The position numbers were made by a program, and so were the translations under genes. A stretch of 64,000 nt of DNA from contig JAAEQD010000178.1 in assembly GCA_024231855.1 (NCBI GenBank), positions 18,132 to 82,131 on the forward strand, given 5' to 3'. The stretch is from Candidatus Zixiibacteriota bacterium. GTDB taxonomy: Bacteria > Zixibacteria > MSB-5A5 > UBA10806 > 4484-95. Of the stretch, positions 36,792 through 45,900 are shown piece by piece. Each line of letters opens with the position of its first letter. Positions within the stretch are counted from its first letter, which is position 1. The notes below the pieces were generated by a model that was not told the origin of the DNA, searched no databases, and saw nothing but the letters and a program-made list of their open reading frames with translations.

Positions 36792-37952
36792 TTATTTTAA
36801 ATTGACCTTCAACTCCAGCGATTTTTCGGATTGTGAACGAACGACAACATTGAATGATTTTAGGCCGTTAGCAGTTAGTTCGGCGACAATATTTTTTACA
36901 TCAACAGTTGATTCAATGTCATAGGCGGCGGCGCTGCCCGAAAATGTACGTCTATCAATTGCTTTAATTCCCGGAATCCTATCAGTCAGCTCATGTTTAA
37001 ATGTAACCAGATCTTCTATTGATTTGAGGCCATTGACAAATAACGTAATTGGTATGGTCGGGGAAGCTTTTTCGGCTGTCCAATTATCTATTATTCCAGG
37101 GATAATATCAATAGCCGCCATCTCGGCCGCGTTAGAAATCGCTATTTCCCCGCTTTCAAGCTGTGTGAGCTCTGTAGTGGATGCCGATGTTGAGCTGCCG
37201 GCGATTTCTTCCCCGTTATCTATCCGATAAGCTTTCAGTGTTACCATCGCTTGTACCGAAACCGAATCGGTCCGGGGGCTGGATGATTGCACCGCGCGCG
37301 AAATAGCTTTGCCGACAATCATTATATCAGCGTTGTACGCGGCGGCGAATTTTAAAGCCTGGCCAACCTTGTCGGCATAGAATGATCTTTCCATGTCGGG
37401 ATTAAGGTTTTCCAGCAGGCTGACTTGATCAATGGATTTGAATCCCTTAATGCTCAGTACATTCCATATGATATTTTCAGCGTTATTGGTTGATCTCGAC
37501 TGGAAATGCCAATGTACGATATCTATATTCTTTTCCTGGATGAGCACTAAAATACGGGGAAGGTTTTTCCTGAAAGACAGCAAGCCGAGAGCGGCCAGAT
37601 CATGCTCGATATTTTCGAAAATCAGATCGGCTTTAATCGAGATTTCGTAAGTCGCGTCCGTGCCGGTTTTCACGCCCTCGCCGATGACTTCGATTTTAAT
37701 TAAATAGCCGCCTGTTTTGGAGAAAATATTCTCCTCGATTATGGTCATGTTGGCGGCAATCGTTTTGGCAGTCAGAAACCTCTCAACCGCTTTAGCTACA
37801 GCCTTCTTTGTGGCCTCATCGAAAGCCAAACCTCGGGCCGTAATAGTATCAGATTCCACGATATCCGCCTGCCCGATCGTCTCAATTGTAACTTGTCCGG
37901 CAAACAAGGTCGAGGCGATCATTGTTATTAAGACGACAAATACGATTTTCAT
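36792..37952 (-). CDS. FlgT-like secreted protein
   Basis: 386 residues. Signal peptide MKIVFVVLITMIASTLFA. Residues ~22-110 resemble the FlgT N-terminal domain: GLAFDEATKKAVAKAVERFL...IFSKTGGYLIKIEVIGEG. The middle part (PRILVLIQEKNIDI...ADIMIVGKAI) resembles the FlgT middle domain and TolB-like folds. In Vibrio, FlgT forms the H-ring of the flagellum; no flagellar genes lie here, and such proteins also occur in non-flagellated bacteria, so the role is open. Its ribosome site overlaps the stop of the upstream gene (4 bases between genes). Confidence 0.7.
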   Translation of the reverse strand: MKIVFVVLITMIASTLFAGQVTIETIGQADIVESDTITARGLAFDEATKKAVAKAVERFLTAKTIAANMTIIEENIFSKTGGYLIKIEVIGEGVKTGTDATYEISIKADLIFENIEHDLAALGLLSFRKNLPRILVLIQEKNIDIVHWHFQSRSTNNAENIIWNVLSIKGFKSIDQVSLLENLNPDMERSFYADKVGQALKFAAAYNADIMIVGKAISRAVQSSSPRTDSVSVQAMVTLKAYRIDNGEEIAGSSTSASTTELTQLESGEIAISNAAEMAAIDIIPGIIDNWTAEKASPTIPITLFVNGLKSIEDLVTFKHELTDRIPGIKAIDRRTFSGSAAAYDIESTVDVKNIVAELTANGLKSFNVVVRSQSEKSLELKVNLK

Positions 37953-37956
37953 ATTT

Positions 37957-38787
37957 CTACAACTCCTGATTTACAAGAAATGCCACCCGGCATTGATTTA
38001 AAAAGTCCAAATTATCTCTAAATGATATCAGTAAAGAAGCATCGCTTTCCGATATTACTATATCGCAACCAGCTTTTCCGGATACGCTTAAGCCTCTAAC
38101 CGTAATGGGTTTTTCACCAACGCGCAAAAGAGCGTCATTCTCATTGGTGACATATTGAATCAAACCCAGTTTCAGCGCCGGCTTTCTATCCGCCAGGCCC
38201 AATCCGTAAATTTCCTGGCCGTTCTCATCCAGAATCTTCGGCGCGATAGCATAAGCTATTGACCTCTCGCGACAATCTACGATCAGACCGGTATATAATG
38301 ATTCAGGCGCTCGGGATTGTGAAGCAGCCGCCAATTCCGCGAACCTGGCCCCTGTGGGAGCTAATATGGCGTTGATTATCTTGCCTTTTAAGACATATTC
38401 GGCGTCAATCAAAATTGAACTGTCAGCCATCAGACATGGCATGCTGATGGTTTTGATCTCAAGAATACTATTTTCTACCTGGTTGGAGGCAATCTCCGAT
38501 GCGCTTAATATATCGTTGATCTTTGCTTCAGAGTCGAAATTCAGGTTTTTAAATATGGATAATAGTTTATCGGTGGCATCTTCTCTGGCTGAAATTACCG
38601 CCGATACACGTTGCCGGGCGGGCGAGAGTTCAGGATTGGGTATACCGATACCTTGCGCGTTCATTGTCATATTGCTCCAATCAATAGCGCCTTCAGGAAA
38701 CTCCTGGACAAGCGTCTGTTGGCTTAAAGCAATAGCTGATAATATTAGCAAACAAATTACCAGGGCAAATGTTTGCACAACCCTCAT
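37957..38787 (-). CDS. Secreted protein with LPP20/FlgT-associated helical motif
   Basis: 276 residues from the ATG at 38787 (GGAGGA 4 bases upstream; the ATG at 38799 is part of that site). Signal peptide MRVVQTFALVICLLILSAIALS. After it: FPEGAIDWSNMTMNAQGIGIPNPE and ARQRVSAVISAREDATDKLLSIFKNL, the same A-rich helix found in LPP20-type proteins. Exported partner of the FlgT-like protein encoded next to it; precise role unknown. Confidence 0.68.
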   Translation of the reverse strand: MRVVQTFALVICLLILSAIALSQQTLVQEFPEGAIDWSNMTMNAQGIGIPNPELSPARQRVSAVISAREDATDKLLSIFKNLNFDSEAKINDILSASEIASNQVENSILEIKTISMPCLMADSSILIDAEYVLKGKIINAILAPTGARFAELAAASQSRAPESLYTGLIVDCRERSIAYAIAPKILDENGQEIYGLGLADRKPALKLGLIQYVTNENDALLRVGEKPITVRGLSVSGKAGCDIVISESDASLLISFRDNLDFLNQCRVAFLVNQEL

Positions 38788-38907
38788 TAACTCCTCCATT
38801 TTATTATCTATTATAGTGTTATCGTCATTATGGAGTTTATCTTAAGATTTGCGTTATTTCAAGGAAAATATGCGTTTTTTCAAATTAATTCAGCAGAATG
38901 TTTCATC

Positions 38908-38936
38908 TTGACGATGCGCTACGATTAAGCTATTAT
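38908..38936 (+). promoter_or_regulatory. Promoter of tRNA-Gly
   Basis: TTGACG (38908-38913), 17 bases, TATTAT (38931-38936); transcription would begin a few bases before the tRNA. Confidence 0.65.
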
Positions 38937-38945
38937 TCAGCATAA

Positions 38946-39017
38946 GCGGGCGTAATTCAGTGGTAGAATGTCAGCTTCCCAAGCTGGACGTCGTGGGTTC
39001 GACCCCCATCGCCCGCT
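38946..39017 (+). tRNA. tRNA-Gly(CCC)
   Basis: 72 bases, cloverleaf readable by eye: acceptor GCGGGCG/CGCCCGC, D-arm ATTC...GAAT, anticodon stem TCAGC/GCTGG with loop TTCCCAA (anticodon CCC), T-arm GTGGG-TTCGACC-CCCAT, discriminator T. CCA is not encoded. It stands alone on the plus strand at the border between the envelope gene cluster and the accessory region. Confidence 0.95.
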
Positions 39018-39435
39018 ATGTAACTTCTTGTTATACAATCAGTATGAAGTCAATAATTAGTAAGTGCCTTGTACGTGCCTCTTGTTCTTGGAGCACTTGG
39101 CTTTCAAGAAATCGGTGCCCTCTTGAAATAATATATCAGGGATTGAATCAATGATGATTTCCGGCTCAAAACTAATAAGATTTTCGAAAGTGTCCGGCTT
39201 ATTTATTTCGCCGCGACATCTGGCCGTCCATAAGTTCTTTCAGCTGGCCCAGGTCATGGTCTCGTAGATACATGAACTTCTCGTTAAAATTATGGTCTGG
39301 TATAATGATCCTGCTGTATGACGTTTTAGTTCCACTCCTTTACCCCCTTACTGTATGAATATCCTCAGGCCATGCCTGCACTTTAATACATAGACCTTTT
39401 GAAATTCCTTATACGCCATTCTCTTTCTCATAAGC
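39018..39435. other. tRNA-flanking intergenic region with a decayed gene
   Basis: 418 bases after the tRNA. Apart from the fragment at 39199-39339, no gene is visible. No copy of the tRNA 3' end was found by eye in the accessory region, so an attachment site is not demonstrated. Confidence 0.45.
39199..39339 (-). pseudogene. C-terminal fragment of an unidentified protein
   Basis: A minus-strand open frame without start, 46 codons between a TAA and the stop at 39199. It reads SYSRIIIPDHNFNEKFMYLR then DHDLGQLKELMDGQMSRRNK, which has normal protein composition and the look of a protein C-terminus. An internal ATG (MYLRDHDL) could start a 24-residue peptide, but a remnant is more likely. Family not recognised. 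Confidence 0.35.
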
Positions 39436-40428
39436 CTATTTGCGTATTTTATCCTTCATCCGTGCAAGGATATCATCGTATGTACGCAAAATCAAGCTTG
39501 GAACATCTGAGTCTATCTGCTTTCTTAGAATTGGATCGATTTCCCCGGTTCTCCCGATTATAACAAACAGTCTGGGTTTGTATGCGAGTAGACCGTACTG
39601 TTTATAAATGTTATCCCTTTGTTTACTGTCCTCGAAATAGCTTCCATATGTACGTAACTGCGCAGCAGCTTCAAGCACTGCTGCTGAAAAACGAATTCGA
39701 TTCTTCTTAAAAATATAGATTTTCTGGGATGGCTTTTTGAGTTCTAGAATATCGCACAATTTACTGGTATCTGCTGGTTCTAACATGAAGTCAGGAATCA
39801 GATTTTCCCCCTTGGTATTCTCTAGTACTATTTTTGAATGTAGGTTTCCATAGCCTTCACCAAGAATAAAATCCGGATATCGTTCAAAGAACTCCTGCAG
39901 ATCGCTCTCCTGTGTGCTTTTGGAGTTAACGAGATACTCAAGTTCCTCAACCGCTTTGCGTAGCAACAAACCCTCAATGGAGTATGTGTACAATAAACTA
40001 TGGTACTGGTTCTTCTCGTCAACAAATTTACACTGGCCATCGGCGGTCAGAAAGCTTATACGCGCTACTCCGTCGACCAATGTTAATGCAAGAAACTCTT
40101 CATCCGACGTCTCTTCTGTATAAACGAGAACATATGGTCCCGAAATCGATTCTTCACTATGCCGATAGGTCGCACTAGACCAATCATTGTCGTGTTCGGA
40201 TCGGAAGACGACAGTTTTCCCTCCAACTTCGAATTCGTACCAACTCGCAATTCCATATGATCCTGAATCGGCGTTCATCTCTTCTCGTGTTTTACCTGGC
40301 AACCCGCTAATTTGGGCATGAACCAGAGTGAATTTCTCCGGTGGCGGATCGGGCACACCATAGTGTTCTAGATTTTCGACCAAAAATATAGTGCGATCCC
40401 CAAGTCTCTGTAGGATTTTTACCGGCAT
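39436..40428 (-). CDS. sduA: Shedu (DUF4263) nuclease, candidate anti-phage protein
   Basis: 330 residues. The N-terminal half (~1-165) is a beta-rich domain of unknown role. The C-terminal half matches DUF4263/Shedu: DLQEFFERYPDFIL (~177-189), LIPDFML with Asp213, DILELKKP with Glu229-x-Lys231 as the PD-(D/E)xK catalytic set, AAAQLRTYGSYFE with Gln257, and KPRLFVIIGR (~284-293). Shedu proteins are single-gene defence systems with nuclease activity (established for characterised members). Ribosome site GGAG. It follows the M48-like gene by 104 bases on the same strand, next to tRNA-Gly, as in a defence island. Confidence 0.83.
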   Translation of the reverse strand: MPVKILQRLGDRTIFLVENLEHYGVPDPPPEKFTLVHAQISGLPGKTREEMNADSGSYGIASWYEFEVGGKTVVFRSEHDNDWSSATYRHSEESISGPYVLVYTEETSDEEFLALTLVDGVARISFLTADGQCKFVDEKNQYHSLLYTYSIEGLLLRKAVEELEYLVNSKSTQESDLQEFFERYPDFILGEGYGNLHSKIVLENTKGENLIPDFMLEPADTSKLCDILELKKPSQKIYIFKKNRIRFSAAVLEAAAQLRTYGSYFEDSKQRDNIYKQYGLLAYKPRLFVIIGRTGEIDPILRKQIDSDVPSLILRTYDDILARMKDKIRK

Positions 40429-40532
40429 AGAATCTCCATCCTTTAATAAATAATTCTACCCAAAACCATTCATCAAATTTCACCCTAAAAAGGTACCACA
40501 AGCTCTGAAGCTTAACACCGCCTTATCATGAG

Positions 40533-42182
40533 CTATTGTCTATAGTTCCACATAGTGTATTTCTTGTTTCCACATTTGTAGCATCGTTGCTTAAGAAACG
40601 CGGACGTGAACGATCTATGCTCACAAGTTGGACATTTCCCGACCAAGGCTATAGTTAACGCAAGCAAAATTGAAACCAATATCCCTGCGGAGGAGAATGC
40701 AAACTGTAATGCCACTGGAGAATCTCGGCCTGCGGAGACAGCATAAAAACAAAAGCAGACAATGATTATGGCGAATTCCAGAATAACCATAAGAGATTTG
40801 CCTATTATACCCTTTAATGATACTGCAACGCGAACAGAAAGCGGGTATGAACAGAAAAGGAGTGCTCCCATATATGTCACTGTCGAATAGCCGATGCCCT
40901 CCAAAGCTCTCAATATTGCGTCGTAGTGTGATTTATCAGAAGTTATATTCCAAAAGATGATGAGAATTATCGCGGGTAGCAATGAACCAAAGAGCAAGGC
41001 GGCAACGTAGGGAATTATCTTGAAAATACTATGTTTGCCTTCGTGATATAAACATGCAAATCGTGTGAAATCTGCGCGTAACAGTAGATACAGCGTTATC
41101 ACACCAAGAGGGACATTTAGGTACTTAATATGTACTTCTGATAAGTCTGACCATACTAATTCTTTAACGTCCCCCGCCGCTAAATAAACGGCAACCGGTA
41201 ACATTGACATAAGCGCGCCAGAGATATAAGCATAAAGGTAATTAACGTTTTGAAAGGGTGAAAGGCGCTGGAGATTAATTAATCTTTTTCGATTCGTTGG
41301 GTGTACCGAGATAAAATATATAAAGGCATCTTTTAGCCGCCGCCATATATGGTTCCTCTTCTCCGTGAGCTTCTTCATAAAGATTGACCGAAGCCCCTTA
41401 ACATCGCCCATTAGCTGCCCGGCTCGCAAGTCATGCAATAGCTCTCGCTCGATAAAAAACGCCCGTGAGAATAAAATCCAGACAAACCATGAGAGTAACG
41501 CAAACAGGACCGGGGGAACGATCGTGAACAATTCATCATACCAGTAAAACTGGAAACGACGGATGATATAAATACTAAAACATAAGGCGATCGCCACAGC
41601 AAATGCGATGTGTATGGCCCTCAAGAACCATTTAATGCGTAAGTCTGCCGAGAAATCGTGAGCCTCCACATGAGAAAGTTCATGTAAGACAATCGGCAAG
41701 GCTTCGTCAGCATTTTTTTCATGTAGTATTACCAGTCCTCTAGTCACGATTATCTGGGCAAAACCACGTATATAACGAAGACGCGCGTTCGGCGTGTTTG
41801 ATGTGATATCGTATAAGAATCTTACCTTCTCCCCTAGCGACATCATCTTTAAGTATAGTTCGATATCCTTCAAAATAGGTTTGAGAACCGGAGTTGAGTC
41901 GTTTATAAGAAACCTCTCATATGTCTGTTTTCGCCGGCGGTCCCTCCAAAAAGAAACGATCAATAATAACATTGTTAATATTAGGACTGTCCCGGGGAAT
42001 CGAAACCAAAACGTTACAGGTATGGCTTCATACTGCTTTGACGATTCTATGTATAATAAGCTTCGAACAATTAAAAACGACAGCGCAACCAGGAAAAAAT
42101 TGGCAAGAACGGTACCGAACAACAACTCGTTGACACCTAATCGTCTGAGCACTTCTATCGGATGAAGAGTTACCAAGGTCAA
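40533..42182 (-). CDS. M48-like membrane metalloprotease with C-terminal zinc ribbon
   Basis: 549 residues from a TTG at 42182; a second TTG at codon 3 fits the AGGA upstream better, so the first two residues are uncertain. Two membrane helices (~22-42, ~63-80), then a catalytic region with HELSH (His167, Glu168, His171) and ERELLHD (~245-251), the E-x3-D third-ligand motif of HtpX/Ste24-type M48 peptidases. Between and after these are ~8 membrane helices. The C-terminus is a ribbon, CPTC ... CYKC. Loci with M48-like proteases linked to defence nucleases are not something I know as a described system. Three bases separate it from the preceding gene. Confidence 0.75.
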   Translation of the reverse strand: MTLVTLHPIEVLRRLGVNELLFGTVLANFFLVALSFLIVRSLLYIESSKQYEAIPVTFWFRFPGTVLILTMLLLIVSFWRDRRRKQTYERFLINDSTPVLKPILKDIELYLKMMSLGEKVRFLYDITSNTPNARLRYIRGFAQIIVTRGLVILHEKNADEALPIVLHELSHVEAHDFSADLRIKWFLRAIHIAFAVAIALCFSIYIIRRFQFYWYDELFTIVPPVLFALLSWFVWILFSRAFFIERELLHDLRAGQLMGDVKGLRSIFMKKLTEKRNHIWRRLKDAFIYFISVHPTNRKRLINLQRLSPFQNVNYLYAYISGALMSMLPVAVYLAAGDVKELVWSDLSEVHIKYLNVPLGVITLYLLLRADFTRFACLYHEGKHSIFKIIPYVAALLFGSLLPAIILIIFWNITSDKSHYDAILRALEGIGYSTVTYMGALLFCSYPLSVRVAVSLKGIIGKSLMVILEFAIIIVCFCFYAVSAGRDSPVALQFAFSSAGILVSILLALTIALVGKCPTCEHRSFTSAFLKQRCYKCGNKKYTMWNYRQ

Positions 42183-42185
42183 TTC

Positions 42186-42623
42186 CTAACTCTGTCTAGT
42201 AGAACGAAGTAAGCAGGCCGAAGGATAATTTCGTAGTAACTTCTTGATATCTCTAGTCACTTGCTGCAATTCTCGTGATGGAACGTTTAGATCTCCACCA
42301 GTTTTGCGTAAATCATTGATAATCTGGTTGATTTCAGTGTCTGAAAGAGCCTCTTCTTTGGTTCCATCAATCCACCTTTTAAGCAGGCCAGCTATTCTAT
42401 CTTTAGCCACGTCTTTTATGGCACCAAGGAATACTCCTCCAATTAATGAGCAAATTATAAGTGCGTAAGGTAAAGTGTCTTCTATTCCAAAAGCATGCCA
42501 TGGATCCCTGGGTGGCATTTTGAATTCTTGCTGTGCGAGTTGCTCATAAAAGCCTAGAATGTCCATTTCTTTAGGGGCTAAAGATAACACTATGCAAGTG
42601 GAAACACGTTTAGCTTCTGCCAT
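42186..42623 (-). CDS. Small membrane protein, first gene of the Shedu cassette
   Basis: 145 residues from the ATG at 42623, which has GGAGGG 4 bases upstream (ATGs at 42659 and 42635 do not). An N-terminal soluble part (MAEAKRVSTCIVLSLAPKEM), one membrane helix (~47-65, ALIICSLIGGVFLGAIKDVA) and a basic cytoplasmic tail with an amphipathic helix (LSDTEINQIINDLRKTGGDL). No family recognised. Coupled to the M48-like gene. Confidence 0.65.
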   Translation of the reverse strand: MAEAKRVSTCIVLSLAPKEMDILGFYEQLAQQEFKMPPRDPWHAFGIEDTLPYALIICSLIGGVFLGAIKDVAKDRIAGLLKRWIDGTKEEALSDTEINQIINDLRKTGGDLNVPSRELQQVTRDIKKLLRNYPSACLLRSTRQS

Positions 42624-42943
42624 ATAACCCTCCATTATCGCAGGATTCATTTGGAACAAAGTCTTCTGGAACTTTATTGTCGTTGCCGGTGAGAATGTTA
42701 CAAATCGGTTTGAATTTCGTCAAGGTTTTTTTATGTTGCCGCTAATGCTTTGTCTGAGCCGCAATACTCCGTTTTAGCTGAATGCATAGTATTAGCTCCT
42801 AAACAGTATGCTTAAAAAACGCCAATTAACCATTTAAAACCGCGATCGTAGAATGTTTCATGCCGTGCTATTGACGTAATAACATAAATATACTATCCAC
42901 AGATCGCTTTTTCCACAACGTACAGTTATAGGATGTACATGAT
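42624..42943. other. Intergenic region upstream of the Shedu cassette
   Basis: 320 bases between two minus-strand genes. Holds the cassette promoter at 42695-42723; no gene or terminator recognised in the rest. Confidence 0.5.
42695..42723 (-). promoter_or_regulatory. Promoter of the M48/Shedu cassette
   Basis: TTGACG (42718-42723), exactly 17 bases, TAACAT (42695-42700) on the minus strand, 72 bases before the ATG at 42623. Confidence 0.6.
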
Positions 42944-45900
42944 TTATTCTTCGCAGTTCGGCCAGCCAGCCGGCGCTTCCCCAGGCAGATCATCCGGAGT
43001 CAGCCAGGCTGGTGGATAATCCGGACAATGGCTTAACTCAGTCAGGCCTCGGAAATAATTCACGAGCCTGGTCACATCCGATCCTATAACCAAGCAGTCG
43101 CCGTTGGCATCGGCTGAAGCCCAGAAATAAACGGGAGCTATAACCGCAGTCGGATTATGCATCAAACATGCTTGGCTGGATGGTATACTCCTGAAGTAGT
43201 TCACCAGGTAAGTGACATCACCACCAATTGCATGTGGCGGCCATACGCCATTGTACATATTGACGTCGCCGGGCAGATAGTTAAACCCTATGGTATTTAT
43301 CACCGTATCAGTTATAACAGGATCATTAAAATCGAAATAAATAGAAGCCCAATTCATTATAATATCGCCTATCTGAATGTCCGCCATCGGGGCGACGATA
43401 TACTCAATAAAACCGTGGCTACCCGGCTCATCCGCAATGCTATCAGGTAGGTTGATATCTTCAAACGTCCAGGTCAACTCTCTACCTGATATGCTCATGT
43501 TGTACGAGTGTAATGATGTACCGGTCATAACTGTACTTATATCTAGATTGTTATCAAGGGTATCGACAATCACTACCTTGAATGCTGTATCATTACCGAC
43601 ATTCTGAAAATCTATATGGTATCTTAATGAAGTAGTAGCCGAAACACAACCTTCAGGATTAACAGATTTAACGTTCGGGTCAAGTGAACCGGTAACTTCG
43701 ATATCATAAATATAACTATTATCATTAGGATTGACGTCACCGTCAACCGGCTCAATCATCGTTAAAGATGAAAGAACCGTCCCAACCGGAACGGACGGGG
43801 GGACATATATTACAACCTGCAATCCCCATAAACAATCACCTGCGCCCAGATTGCAGTAATAATCTCCTGCCTCTAACAAGATCGGTCCCCAAGTAACGCT
43901 ATGTGACCCCGGGTCGTAAAAACCATCGGAATAACAATCCACATAAACCACTTCTAACGGAAGATCAATGGTAACCGTTGCCTCGATGTCTATAGTTCCC
44001 TTGTTTCTGGGTTGTACACCATATAGGGTTTGGTACCCTGGTCTGGCATTGAAACTGCTCGTTTGCACGCAAAGATCCTGGATGCCTATTAACTGCCTAT
44101 TTCCAAAATCAAGATCAGTAAAATATCCTCCCTCTTCGAGCGTGACGCCATAATAAGGAGGAATCGATGGAACGGTTTGCTCCCAGTACGAACGGCCAAT
44201 CTCGCTTACCACATACGTTCCTGGTTCAAGGCCCTCAAAGCCGTATACGCCATCTTGATCCGTTTCCTGTATCTGTAAAGGGTACTCACCGAATCGATCA
44301 AGCATTATTCGCCAACCTGCAATAGCCTGTTCTTCGGGATTAAATATACCATCATCGTTTTCATCATTAAACTTCAGTCCCGATATTGAATTAGGCGTAA
44401 TTCCATTGAGTAAAACGGACACGTTGTTATCATCCCAATTTGTAACCGCCAATTCCAGATCGCCATCACCATCGAGATCCGCGGCACAAACCGATGATGG
44501 AGCATCGCCCGCATTATAATAAATTGCCGGTTCGAATAAGCCATTGCCGTCATTCCGAAGTATAGAGATGTTGTTTGAAGCCCAATTAGTTATAATGATA
44601 TCTAGATCGCCATCGCCGTCAATATCTCCCACACAAATTGAATGGCCACCTTGTCCAATTGCATATGATGAACTTTCACTAAAGGTCCCATCTCCACTAT
44701 TTATCATAATTGAAACTTCATTAGTTGCCCAATCGGTAGTAGCTATATCAAGCAAATTATCATCATTTAAACAGGCAACGACAATTGTTGAATTTGCATG
44801 GCCAGGATAATCGTCTGTATCCCCAAAAACGCCATCCCCGATATTCGGGAGAATTGTAATTCCTAAATTAAAACTATCCGCAACGGCTATGTCGCAGTCT
44901 CCGTCATTATTAAGATCAGCGGCAAAAACTCCTACTGGAAAACTACCCGCAAGATATGATTGATATTCTGTAAATATGGCATTACCCTGATTCGTTAATA
45001 CCATGATACTGTCGTTACCGCCGCTTTTCAAATTCGTTGTAACAATATCAAAATTAGCATCGCCATCTACGTCAGCTGAAAAAACTGAGGACGGCTCCAT
45101 TACTTCTAGAGGTAAAATTTCTGGTTCAAAAATGCCGTCGCCGTTGTTTATCAGGAGCGTCAAATTATTGTCATATGGATTCCCGGTTATTAAATCCAGA
45201 TCATTATCCGCGTCAAAATCAGCGGCAAATACTGAACTTGCTCCCCAGGTCGTATTAGTGGAATAAGTGAGTTGTTCGGCAAATGTACCATCTCCATTAT
45301 TTAATAATACCGAAATATCGTTCGAGCCCATATTTGTCGTTACCAGGTCAATATTTCCATCACCATTTACATCTGCCGCGTAGATCGAGCGGGGATTATC
45401 GCCAACCGGGTTCGTTGAAGCATGAGAAAATAAACCTTCACTGGGTTCAGCCAGTGCGGTAAACGACCAGGAGTAACCGCTTTCCATGGGCACGCCATCA
45501 TTTGACTCAATTCCGTCAGTTAGTATCACTGTTACCACTTCACCCGCCGCGAAATCTGAATCTAAATCAATTGTCACCGTACGAGTTGGATTATCGTAAC
45601 TGAATGCCCCATAGTATAAGCCCGTTAGATTCGAATGCACGACGAATGTCGAGCTGGTGAAAGTGGCTTCATCCATATCCAAATCGAAGGTTACCTCGAT
45701 GTTAGCATTGACCGGAACGTTGAGTTCATTATGGGATGGGGAAGTAGACAGTATTTTTGGATCGGCTTCATTTAGAATAATTCTTACACCACTATTATTA
45801 GTATATCCTGAGACTGCTATATCAACATCGCCATCGTTATCGAAATCCGCATAGCATATTGAGAAATTGCCGACTCTTCCAACAGTTTGAATAACCGTGA

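Noticed and set aside
38354..38845. 163-codon plus-strand open frame
   Set aside because: Antisense to the secreted protein at 37957-38787, which has a signal peptide and ribosome site.
38946..42700. Integrated element with attachment sites at tRNA-Gly
   Set aside because: No integrase and no repeat of the tRNA 3' end could be found by eye downstream; only the position suggests integration.
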